A stretch of DNA of 64,000 bases from Strigamia acuminata (GCA_949358305.1 CASHSZ010000029.1:345728-409727), one strand, 5' to 3'. Positions 52,330-60,885 are shown, counted from the first letter of the stretch. The notes: generated by a model from the letters alone, not told the origin. Program-made: numbers and translations.

Positions 52330-53427
52330 CACTATTTCTGAACATTCAGAGACATTGGTCTTGTGGTGTTTGTGCTAAGTCAACTGTGATGAGATCAAAA
52401 GTCTATTCTCCCAAATCATTAGTTGGATGTTTCTAAAACTTACATTGGAGCCTTCTACTAAGGTTTAAACACTATTTCTGAACATTCAGAGACATTGGTC
52501 TTGTGGTGTTTGTGCTAAGTCAACTGTGATGAGATCAAAAGTCTATTCTCCCAAATCATCGGTTGGATGTTTCTAAAACTTACATTGGAGCCTTCTACTA
52601 AGGTTTAAACACTATTTCTGAACATTCAGAGACATTGGACTTGTGGTGTTTGTGCTAAGTCAACTGCGATGTAAAATGAGCTCAAAATTTTTTTTTCAAA
52701 ATTTATTGCTTAGGTGTTGCTAAAACTTATATTGAAGGCTTCTACTAAGGTTTAAACACTATTTCTGAACATTCAGAGACATTGGTCTTGTGGTGTTTGT
52801 GCTAAGTCAACTGCGATGTAAAATGAGCTCAAAATTTTTTTTTCAAAATTTAATGCTTGGGTGTTGCTAAAACTTATATTGAAGGCTTCTACTAAGGTTT
52901 AAACACTATTTCTGAACATTCAGAGACATTGGACTTGTGGTGTTTGTGCTAAGTCAACTGTGATGAGATCAAAAGTCTATTCTCCCCAATCATCGGTTGG
53001 ATGTTTCTAAAACTTACATTGGAGCCTTCTACTAAGGTTTAAACACTATTTCTGAACATTCAGAGACATTGGTCTTGTGGTGTTTGTGCTAAGTCAACTG
53101 TGATGAGATCAAAAGTCTATTCTCCCAAATCATTGGTTGGATGTTTCTAAAACTTACATTGGAGCCTTCTACTAAGGTTTAAACACTATTTCTGAACATT
53201 CAGAGACATTGGTCTTGTGGTGTTTGTGCTAAGTCAACTGTGATGAGATCAAAAGTCTATTCTCCCAAATCATCGGTTGGATGTTTCTAAAACTTACATT
53301 GGAGCCTTCTACTAAGGTTTAAACACTATTTCTGAACATTCAGAGACATTGGACTTGTGGTGTTTGTGCTAAGTCAACTGCGATGTAAAAGGAGCTCAAA
53401 ATTTTTTTTTCAAAATTTATTGCTTAG
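52330..53427 (+). repeat. Terminal satellite block duplicated from 43.7-44.8 kb
   Basis: The markers TCATTAG (52416), TCTCCCCAAT (52981) and GGAGCTC (53391) lie exactly 8625 bp from their counterparts at 43791, 44356 and 44766. The last 1.1 kb of the array is therefore a displaced copy of part of the 2695-bp unit, truncated where the palindrome region begins. Confidence 0.8.
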
Positions 53428-53766
53428 CCTTTTCGCGGATTGGCTTCCGCGAAATCCGCATTTCGGGGGCGACTATTCTGGGGATTCCGGGTGGACCAAA
53501 CTCTTCCGGAAAATGTCCGGGGTGGTGTTGGGAGTGTCAATAGACTGTTTTGTGTCAAGGTTGTCAATTTTCATGTGAGTATTGGAAGGTTCATTTCTGC
53601 ACATTCTCATGTATTTTTTTTCACAGGAGCGACAAGGAGCGATGAAGCGGGATCGAGCGAGAGTGGGTAAAATAAACTGGTTTACGTCTCCAATGCGCGT
53701 TCAAGATGGAATACGAACTCGGAATCGACTCCAACACGCGTTCGCGTGACATACGGACGCATTCAC
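53428..53766 (+). pseudogene. Exon-intron-exon-like cassette, copy 1 (unrecognised)
   Basis: This segment is repeated directly at 56316-56655 with roughly 90% identity. It opens with a perfect inverted repeat (TTCGCGGA, 6-bp gap, TCCGCGAA). An open frame with translated pieces such as FADWLPRNPHFGGDYS and GWTKLFRKMSGVVLG then runs to a candidate 52-bp intron at 53575-53626. That frame stops within about six codons after the predicted join. Against the second copy the frame has three silent and three amino-acid-changing differences, so coding constraint is not shown. I do not recognise the protein. The left edge abuts satellite without a transition, so upstream exons, if any, are missing. It may be a captured gene piece within a mobile element. 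Confidence 0.4.
53575..53626 (+). other. Candidate 52-bp spliceosomal intron, copy 1
   Basis: The segment begins GTGAGT and ends TTTTTTTTCACAG. The second cassette has an intron-like segment of identical length beginning GTAAGT. Short introns with a strong pyrimidine tract are common in compact invertebrate genomes. Splicing is inferred, not shown. Confidence 0.45.
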
Positions 53767-53785
53767 GACCCAGATCAAAAAATGA

Positions 53786-54676
53786 TCTCGTATTCGACTC
53801 GCTTTCTAGTCGAGTACGAATTTTGCCCTTCTTCAACGCGAAATCGTATTCGACTCGTTTTCGAGTCGAATGCGAATTTTGCCCTTCTTCAACGCGAAAT
53901 CGTATTCGACTCGTTTTCTAGTCGAGTACGAGTTTTGCCCTTCTTCAACGCGAAATCGTATTCGACTCGTTTTCGAGTCGAATGCGAATTTTGCCCTTCT
54001 TCAACGCGAAATCGTATTCGACTCGTTTTCGAGTCGAGTACGAGTTTTGCCCTTCTTCAACGAGAAATCGTATTCGACTCGTTTTCGAGTCGAGTACGAG
54101 TTTTGCCCTTCTTCAACGCGAAATCGTATTCGACTCGTTTTCGAGTCGAATGCGAATTTTGCCCTTCTTCAACGCGAAATCGTATTCGACTCGTTTTCGA
54201 GTCGAGTACGAGTTTTGCCCTTCTTCAACGCGAAATCGTATTCGACTCGTTTTCGAGTCGAGTACGAGTTTTGCCCTTCTTCAACGCGAAATCGTATTCG
54301 ACTCGTTTTCGAGTCGAATGCGAATTCGTATTCGACTCGTTTTCGAGTCGAATGCGAATTTTGCCCTTCTTCAACGCGAAATCGTATTCGACTCGTTTTC
54401 GAGTCGAGTACGAGTTTTGCCCTTCTTCAACGCGAAATCGTATTCGACTCGTTTTCGAGTCGAGTACGAGTTTTGCCCTTCTTCAACGCGAAATCGTATT
54501 CGACTCGTTTTCGAGTCGAATGCGAATTCGTATTCGACTCGTTTTCGAGTCGAATGCGAATTTTGCCCTTCTTCAACGCGAAATCGTATTCGACTCGTTT
54601 TCGAGTCGAGTACGAATTTTGCCCTTCTTCAACGCGAAATCGTATTCGACTCGTTTTCGAGTCGAATGCGAATTCG
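53786..54676 (+). repeat. Forward tandem array of 56-bp hairpin units
   Basis: TTTTGCCCTTCTTCAACG recurs at 53821, 53877, 53933, 53989, 54045, 54101, 54157, 54213, 54269, 54359, 54415, 54471, 54561 and 54617, a 56-bp period with two shortened 34-bp units. Each unit holds the stem ATTCGACTCG, loop TTTT, and CGAGTCGAAT or CGAGTCGAGT. All three forward frames lack stops, so frames of 250-380 codons run through it; 56 is not a multiple of 3, so each frame cycles through the same three peptides. I interpret these as repeat artefacts, not genes. Confidence 0.93.
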
Positions 54677-55344
54677 TATTCGATTCGAATACGATTCGAA
54701 TTCGATTCGAATACGAATACGATCAAAATACGAACTCGTAACAACTCGAATACGATGACCCGTTACCGGACTTTGACTCGTACGACTCGTATTCGAGATG
54801 TATTCGAGATGTATTCGAATCGTATTCGAGTCGCATTCGAGATGGTCGATGATTTCCACTCGCTCATATACGCGTTGTATACGAGCTCGTATTTTGATCG
54901 TAATCGTAAACGAATCGTTTACAAGTCGTATACAAGTTGTATACGACGTGTATACACCTCGTATACGAACGAAGTTTGGAAAATCCACCGGATACTTACT
55001 ACGACATGAAAACACATAGTAGTCACATACGTCTTATTTGGAAATTGTGTTTTCACAAACTTCGTTCGTATACGAGGTGTATACACGTCGTATACAACTT
55101 GTATACAACTTGTAAACGATTCGTTTACGATTACGATCAAAATACGAGCTCGTATACAACGCGTATACGAGCGAGTGGAAATCATCGACCATCTCGAATA
55201 CGACTCGAATTCGATTCGTATTCGATTCGAATACGATTCGAATTCGATTCGAATACGAATACGATCGAAATACGAACTCGTAACAACTCGAATACGAATC
55301 AAAGTCCGGGAAACAAAAATCGACCATCTCGTATACGATTCGAA
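54677..55344. repeat. Core of palindrome 1
   Basis: This region is rich in TCGA, GTATAC and ATTCGAAT words and contains the inner inverted arms and the 79-bp loop. About 150 bp each side of the loop pair well. Further out the left arm carries CCCGTTACCGGACTTTGACTC and repeated GAGATGTATTC where the right arm has a different arrangement. It is homologous to the core of palindrome 2 at about 60050-60770. Confidence 0.85.
54978..55056. other. 79-bp central loop of palindrome 1
   Basis: This is the non-palindromic spacer between the inner arms. It begins GGAAAATCCACCGG and ends TTGTGTTTTCAC. The same 79 bases occur at the centre of palindrome 2 (60368-60446), with no difference that I can see. 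It contains no gene or recognised motif. Confidence 0.9.
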
Positions 55345-55960
55345 AGCGAATCGAATACGATTTCGCGTTGAAGAAGGGCAAAACTCGTACTCGACTCGAA
55401 AACGAGTCGAATACGATTTCGCGTTGAAGAAGGGCAAAACTCGTACTCGACTCGAAAACGAGTCGAATACGATTTCGCGTTGAAGAAGGGCAAAATTCGT
55501 ACTCGACTCGAAAACGAGTCGAATACGATTTCGCGTTGAAGAAGGGCAAAACTCGTACTCGACTCGAAAACGAGTCGAATACGATTTCGCGTTGAAGAAG
55601 GGCAAAACTCGTACTCGACTCGAAAACGAGTCGAATACGATTTCGCGTTGAAGAAGGGCAAAATTCGTACTCGACTCGAAAACGAGTCGAATACGATTTC
55701 GCGTTGAAGAAGGACAAAATTCGCATTCGACTCGAAAACGAGTCGAATACGAATTCGCATTCGACTCGAAAACGAGTCGAATACGATTTCGCGTTGAAGA
55801 AGGGCAAAATTCGCATTCGACTCGAAAACGAGTCGAATACGATTTCGCGTTGAAGAAGGGCAAAATTCGTACTCGACTAGAAAGCGAGTCGAATACGATT
55901 TCGCGTTGAAGAAGGGCAAAATTCGTACTCGACTAGAAAGCGAGTCGAATACGATTTCGC
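55345..55960 (-). repeat. Reverse-oriented tandem array of 56-bp hairpin units
   Basis: CGTTGAAGAAGGGCAAAA recurs about every 56 bp (55368, 55424, 55480, 55536, 55592, 55648, then a variant with GGACAAAAT, a short unit, then 55794, 55850 and 55906). It is the reverse complement of the left array. The minus-strand open frames (up to 314 codons) mirror the forward ones and reflect lack of stops in the repeat. Confidence 0.92.
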
Positions 55961-56315
55961 GTTGAAAAAGGGAAAAACTCGTACGCGATTCAGTGAAACT
56001 AAATTTACATGTGCGCGTTGACGCGCGCGATTCGTGTGTTCTACGTGAGTAAATAGAGTGCGCGTCACATATGAATACAAAATGTCGACCATGCGTCGCC
56101 ACGATGCCAGTGGACGAATTCTGCGAATTCGTGCAAACGCAGAAAGTTAAAAATATTCAAATTTGACGCCCACGATGACTCGTTCGTAGTAGACGCCTCC
56201 ACAACTGCTTTTGAAAAGAATTTGATAAATGTTTGGAAATAATATTTAGGATTTTCTTTAATCATATCAGGAAACTGAAAACAGAAATAAAGTTTATACA
56301 TTGGAAATTTTTTAT
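55961..56315. other. Unique AT-leaning spacer between palindrome 1 and cassette copy 2
   Basis: About 350 bp without repeat structure. On the plus strand there is a short frame beginning ATGCCAGTGGACGAATTC (56104) and, in another frame, a stretch translating as KFDAHDDSFVVDASTTAF (about 56159-56212) that ends at TAA. These could be broken exon fragments, but no family is recognisable. Confidence 0.3.
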
Positions 56316-56655
56316 CCTTTTCGCGGATTGGCGTCCGCGAAATCCGCATTTCGGGGGAGACTATTCTGCGGATTCCGGGTGGACCAAACTCTTCCGAAAA
56401 ATGTCCGGGGTGGTGTTGGGAGTGTCGATAGACTGTTTTGTGTCAAGGTTGCCAATTTTCATGTAAGTATTGGAAGGTTCATTTCTGTGCATTCTCATAT
56501 ATTTTTTTTCACAGGAGCAATGAGGCGCGATAAAGGGGGATCAAGCGAGAGTGAAAAAGATAAACTTGTTTACGTCTCAAATGCGCGTTCGCGATGGAAT
56601 ACGAACTTGGAATCGACTCCAATACGCGTTCGCGTCGCATACGAACGCATTTACA
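56316..56655 (+). pseudogene. Exon-intron-exon-like cassette, copy 2 (unrecognised)
   Basis: Direct repeat of 53428-53766. It opens with the same perfect inverted repeat TTCGCGGA/TCCGCGAA, continues with the open frame (GWTKLFRKMSGVVLG shared with copy 1), and has a candidate 52-bp intron at 56463-56514 starting GTAAGT, a stronger donor than copy 1. The joined frame would end soon after as MSNEAR. Downstream only one remnant of the 56-bp hairpin unit remains (ACTCGTTTTCGACT, 56645-56658), then AT-rich DNA begins. The relation suggests that the cassette and hairpin array move or duplicate together. No function is assigned. Confidence 0.4.
56463..56514 (+). other. Candidate 52-bp spliceosomal intron, copy 2
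   Basis: Begins GTAAGT and ends ATTTTTTTTCACAG. Same length as the candidate in copy 1, with a few base changes, and the GT and AG ends are kept in both. Confidence 0.45.
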
Positions 56656-56940
56656 ACTCGTTTTCGACTTTGATTAAAAAGGAACAAATATGATTAAAAA
56701 TCAACAAAAATATACAAAACTTGATAAGAAATGTATAAACATTGATTAGAAATCGACAAAAATCGACTGAAATCTGACAATAATCGAATAAAATCGGACA
56801 ATAATCAATTCAGAATGACAAATAACAATTACAATTGGTAAAAATTGACCAAAAATACAGAAAAATCGATTAAAAACCAGCAAAAACAAACAGAAAACGA
56901 TTAAATCAATTAAAAATCAACAAATAACCAAAATTGCCCT
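56656..56940. other. A-rich spacer containing one member of an inverted repeat pair
   Basis: Mostly A/T with repeated GATTAAAAA and ATCGACAAAA words. The segment about 56770-56930 is the reverse complement of the window's right end (about 63860-64000), with 32 identical bases at 56795-56826 versus 63962-63993 and weaker similarity (I judge about 80%) around them. No gene seen. Confidence 0.75.
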
Positions 56941-57906
56941 CAACACACCCCAACAACCTTCCACCACTCAAATTACACCGGAAAAAAACAAATTCAAACC
57001 GAAAAATCAACAAAGAATGCCAAAAAAAATATTGCAAACAAAGAGATAAGATCAATTCTCGAGGCAAATTCTCACCACAAAACAACGCATCGCCGCCGAC
57101 ATCAACTTTTTAAATTTGAGAAACTCGCGTTTTTACGTGTACCGGTGCAGTACCGGGACCGCGGTACTTGTACTGCGGTATACATTTAAGTGTACAGTGC
57201 ACAACACTACTGTTTATTTTTAATGATCCAATAAATAAAATTTGAAACAAAGTTGAGTGGAATTGTACGTTTCTCGTATATTAAAGTTTTTATTTTTTAA
57301 TTTTTTTTGTTCCATACTAGAATGGCGATTCGATACTTTTGTAGCTCGAATTCACTGATATAAACGTGGTCGGTTTTCATCACGCGTCAATGCGCTCGTG
57401 CAATAGTATAGGCGCGCATGGCTTGATGCGCACAAAACTTGCAAAACTTGCACGGAATTTGGTCAATTTTTGACAAATTTCAGCAGATTTTTGCCTATAT
57501 TTGACAAATTTCCACTGATTTTTGACAATATTTGACCCAACAACTGCGCCACGTTCCAGGCGCCGGTTTAGGCATTTTAGACCCGTTTTAGACCGTTTTA
57601 GATGGCGAAAACGTTCTCTCCATCATTTTCTACCCCTGGGTGAGGTTTTCAGCGTTCATGATTGATGAAAAAGCTGTTTTCTAACTAGCTGTCCCATTGC
57701 TAGTTTTGGCGTCAGGTTTTAGCAACCTTCCGATCCGACTCTGTCGTCTGCACGACCTCCAAGACTGTTTTAGGGTTAATTTGAGTCAAATAATTCATTC
57801 TGGGGGTTGTTTTGGGTTTTTTACAAGTGTGTTTTTGTAGTTTTTATTGGTTTCAAACATTGTCAATTCTTTATACAAGTGTAACTTTCATTTCTCTGTA
57901 TTTTGA

Positions 57907-57930
57907 GAACTTTGCATTGCAGCAAAGTTC
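57907..57930. repeat. Perfect short hairpin in the arm copy
   Basis: GAACTTTGC and GCAAAGTTC, 9-bp stem with a 6-base loop. The same hairpin recurs at 59592-59615 and inverted at 61199-61222. Confidence 0.85.
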
Positions 57931-58015
57931 ATTTCTTGCCCCTTAATTATTGTGTAATTGTTGGTTTTGAAGCCCGTTTTTTAACAATAACTTTATTTGA
58001 AGTGCCTATTGTTTC

Positions 58016-58037
58016 AGGCACGTGCTTCCACGTGCCT
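58016..58037. repeat. Perfect short hairpin with two CACGTG motifs
   Basis: AGGCACGTG and CACGTGCCT pair perfectly across a 4-base loop, and an outer AACAATAA/TTATTGTT pair lies nearby. It recurs at 59701-59722 and at 61092-61113. CACGTG is the E-box core, so a protein-binding role is conceivable but unproven. Confidence 0.85.
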
Positions 58038-58745
58038 TTTATTGTTGAGCAATTTCTTGGGCAGTTGCGCTCCTGTTGCTAGCATTGCCGCGCGTTCTCC
58101 GCGCGCGTACTCGCGTTTCGCATCACACACATTCGGATTCGATGGCCTATCGCGGCGGCACATTGTGTGGCATAGCGCGGCACGTTGCAATTGCTAATGC
58201 TACGGTCGACGGCGATTCGCATGCGCTATCCGCTGCATCAAACCCCAAATACCGATAAAAAATCGCTGAAAACACTAATCCCGACCCAAAAACCGCCAAA
58301 ATTACCCTCAACACACGCAACAACCTTCCACCACTTAAATTACACCGGAAAAAAACAATTTCAAACCGAAAAATCAACAAAAAAGGCCAAAAAAATATTG
58401 CAAACAAAGAGAAAAGATCAATTATCGAGGCAAATCCCCACCACAAAACAACGCATCGCCGGTATACACTTAAGCGTACAGTGCACAACACTACTGTTTA
58501 TTTTCAATGATCCAATAAATAAAATTTGAAACAAAGTTGAGTGGAATTGTACGTTTCTTGTATATTAAAGTTTTTATTTTGTTTGTTTACACTTAATTTT
58601 TTTTTTCCATCATAGAATGGCGACTCGATACTTTTGTAGCTCGAATTCACTTCGTAAACGTGGTCGGTGTTCATCACGCGTCAATGCGCTCGTGCAATAG
58701 TATAGGCGCGCATACAATTTGATGCGCGCAAAACTTGCAAAACTT

Positions 58746-59017
58746 GCACGGAATTTGGGCAATTTTTGACAAATTTCAGCAGATTTTTGCCTGTATTTGA
58801 CAAATTTCAGAAGATTTTTGCCTATATTTGACAAATTTCAGAAGATTTCCTCAATCCTCAAACATTTGCTGAAATTTCTCATAAAATTTCTAAAATTAAT
58901 TGAAATTTGTCTGAAATTTGTCTGGAATTTGTCAAATATTGTCAAAAATCCGTGGAAATTTGTCAAATACTGGCAAAAATCCATGTAAATTTGTCAAAAA
59001 TTGCCATAATTCGGTGC
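58746..59017. repeat. Nested imperfect palindrome inside the left arm
   Basis: Words such as TTTTTGACAAATTTCAG and AGATTTTTGCC on one side mirror AAATTTGTCAAA and GGCAAAAATCC on the other, centred near 58881, bounded by GCAC and GTGC. A 34-37 bp spacing recurs within each half. The same structure is mirrored at 61797-62068 in the right arm. Confidence 0.75.
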
Positions 59018-59591
59018 AAATTGTGTTAGATATTGGAAAAATTTATTTTAACGCTTCCAACGCGCCAGTAAATCGCGCGTGCACACGCATGGATTTTTCG
59101 TCATAGTTGGATGCGCGCAAACCTCACGTAACTTGCGCCAAAATTTGGCAATTTTTGACAAATTTCAGCAGATTTTTGCCAGTATTTGACAAATTTCCAC
59201 TGATTTTTGACAATATTTGACCCAACAACTGCGCCACGTTCCAGGCGCCGGTTTAGGCATTTTAGACCCGTTTTAGACCGTTTTAGATGGCGAAAACGTT
59301 CTCTCCATCATTTTCTACCCCTGGGTGAGGTTTTCAGCGTTCATGATTGATGAAAAAGCTGTTTTCTAACTAGCTGTCCCATTGCTAGTTTTGGCGTCAG
59401 GTTTTAGCAACCTTCCGATCCGACTCTGTCGTCTGCACGACCTCCAAGACTGTTTTAGGGTTAATTTGAGTCAAATAATTCATTCTGGGGGTTGTTTTGG
59501 GTTTTTTACAAGTGTGTTTTTGTAGTTTTTATTGGTTTCAAACATTGTCAATTCTTTATACAAGTGTAACTTTCATTTCTCTGTATTTTGA

Positions 59592-59615
59592 GAACTTTGC
59601 ATTGCAGCAAAGTTC
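59592..59615. repeat. Perfect short hairpin in the left arm
   Basis: GAACTTTGC/GCAAAGTTC with a 6-base loop, identical to that at 57907-57930. Confidence 0.85.
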
Positions 59616-59700
59616 ATTTCTTGCCCCTTAATTATTGTGTAATTGTTGGTTTTCAAGCCCGTTTTTTAACAATAACTTTATTTGAAGTGCCTATTGTTTC

Positions 59701-59722
59701 AGGCACGTGCTTCCACGTGCCT
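59701..59722. repeat. E-box-bearing hairpin in the left arm
   Basis: AGGCACGTG/CACGTGCCT with a 4-base loop. Its mirror is at 61092-61113. Confidence 0.85.
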
Positions 59723-59877
59723 TTTATTGTTGAGCAATTTCTTGGGCAGTTGCGCTCCTGTTGCTAGCATTGCCGCGCGTTCTCCGCGCGTGTACTCGCG
59801 CGTTTCGCATCACACACATTCGGGTTCGATGGCCTATCGCGGCGGCACATTGTGTGGCATAGCGCGGCACGTTGCAA

Positions 59878-59928
59878 TTACGTGACGTGGCACGTTGCTG
59901 TTACGTGACGCGATAGCCAGTATTTAAG
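59878..59928 (+). promoter_or_regulatory. Possible promoter facing the palindrome axis (left)
   Basis: Two TTACGTGACG-type motifs (59878-59888 and 59901-59910) lie a short distance upstream of TATTTAAG (59921-59928), a TATA-like sequence. Downstream lies the hairpin core. This is only a motif pattern; no start site is demonstrated. ACGTGACG/ACGTCA-like words are typical bZIP or bHLH sites. Confidence 0.3.
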
Positions 59929-60367
59929 CAGGGGATTCCATCATCGTTTACACAAATGCGCATTGCAACGTGGAGGCGCATTCGAGTCCTTTTCCCAAGC
60001 GAAATCGTATTCGATTCGCTTTCGAATCGAATACGAGTTTTGTCCTTTTTCAACGCGAAATCGTATTCGATTCGCTTTCGAATCGTATACGAGATGGTCG
60101 ATGATTTTTGTTTCCCGGACTTTGATTCGTATTCGAGTTGTTACGAGTTCGTATTTTGATCGTATTCGTATTCGAATCGAATTCGAATCGTATTCGAATC
60201 GAATACGAATCGAATTCGAGTCGTATTCGAGATGGTCGATGATTTCCACTCGCTCGTATACGCGTTGTATACGAGCTCGTATTTTGATCGTAATCGTAAA
60301 CGAATCGTTTACAAGTCGTATACAAGTTGTATACGACGTGTATACACCTCGTATACGAACGAAGTTT

Positions 60368-60446
60368 GGAAAATCCACCGGATACTTACTACGACATGAA
60401 AACACATAGTAGTCACATACGTCTTATTTGGAAATTGTGTTTTCAC
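60368..60446. other. 79-bp central loop of palindrome 2
   Basis: Same sequence as the loop of palindrome 1 (54978-55056). Flanked by the inner arm ends GTATACGAACGAAGTTT and its complement. Confidence 0.92.
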
Positions 60447-60885
60447 AAACTTCGTTCGTATACGAGGTGTATACACGTCGTATACAACTTGTATACGACT
60501 TGTAAACGATTTGTTTACGATTACGATCAAAATACGAGCTCGTATACAACGCGTATACGAGCGAGTGGAAATCATCGACCATCTCGAATACGACTCGAAT
60601 TCGATTCGTATTCGATTCGAATACGATTCGAATTCGATTCGAATACGAATACGATCAAAATACGAACTCGTAACAACTCGAATACGAATCAAAGTCCGGG
60701 AAACAAAAATCATCGACCATCTCGTATACGATTCGAAAGCGAATCGAATACGATTTCGCGTTGAAAAAGGACAAAACTCGTATTCGATTCGAAAGCGAAT
60801 CGAATACGATTTCGCTTGGGAAAAGGACTCGAATGCGCCTCCACGTTGCAATGCGCATTTGTGTAAACGATGATGGAATCCCCTG

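Larger units (their letters stand above)
17093..53427 (+). repeat. Tandem satellite array, right segment, about 36 kb
   Basis: This continues the same satellite in the same orientation and phase after the retrotransposon. The A, B and C monomer classes of the left segment all recur. Monomers are near-identical within a class, differing by single bases (for example CGGTTGG, CGGTTAA, TGGTTGG, TTCGTTGG at one site, or TATAAAAC in place of TTCTAAAAC). B monomers read GATGTGAAATG up to about 34.4 kb and GATGTAAAATG from 34.98 kb, with a mixed zone at 48-50.4 kb. The array ends inside a B monomer after TTATTGCTTAG at 53427. I see no gene, no CENP-B box and no other insertion within it. Confidence 0.98.
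53786..55960. repeat. Palindrome 1: inverted arrays of 56-bp units around a 79-bp loop
   Basis: Forward 56-bp units on the left (53786-54676) and reverse-complement units on the right (about 55345-55960) flank a core whose inner arms read outward from 54977 and 55057. The inner arms match closely, for instance GTATACGAACGAAGTTT at 54961-54977 against its complement at 55057-55073. The arms are unequal: about 14 units left, about 11 right. The left arm also carries a segment in the wrong orientation (54677-54755). The whole would form a large cruciform or hairpin RNA. Confidence 0.9.
56941..58197 (+). repeat. Extra direct copy of the palindrome 2 arm
   Basis: This matches the left arm of palindrome 2 in the same orientation: 56945-57300 matches about 58312-58580, and 57531-58193 matches 59217-59878, the latter almost identically. 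It stops at CACGTTGCAATT, where the arm would continue into ACGTGACG and the core. It lacks the middle part of the arm and has an extra stretch of roughly 80 bp near 57100-57175 (containing AGTACCG ... CGGTACT inverted words). A 67-codon frame at 57997-58197 is present in all arm copies but shows no domain. Confidence 0.88.

Noticed and set aside
1-53427. CRISPR-like regular repeat array
   Set aside because: The whole monomer repeats, with no unique spacers, and period and length fit satellite DNA. The window is animal DNA.
1-53427. CENP-B box or telomeric repeat in the satellite
   Set aside because: I saw no CENP-B-box-like motif in the monomers and no tandem telomere hexamers or heptamers.
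53428-53470. Helitron 3' end
   Set aside because: There is a hairpin, but no CTRR terminus follows it and no Rep/helicase coding is present.
53746-55863. Long open frames of 250-380 codons on both strands
   Set aside because: They come from a stop-free 56-bp unit read in every frame. Frames overlap each other and cycle through the same three peptides, with no domain.
59941-60873. Mirror-image frames of 120-180 codons in the palindrome 2 core
   Set aside because: They are Arg/Ile/Ser/Glu low-complexity translations of TCGA and ATTCGAAT words, present equally on both strands because of the palindrome.
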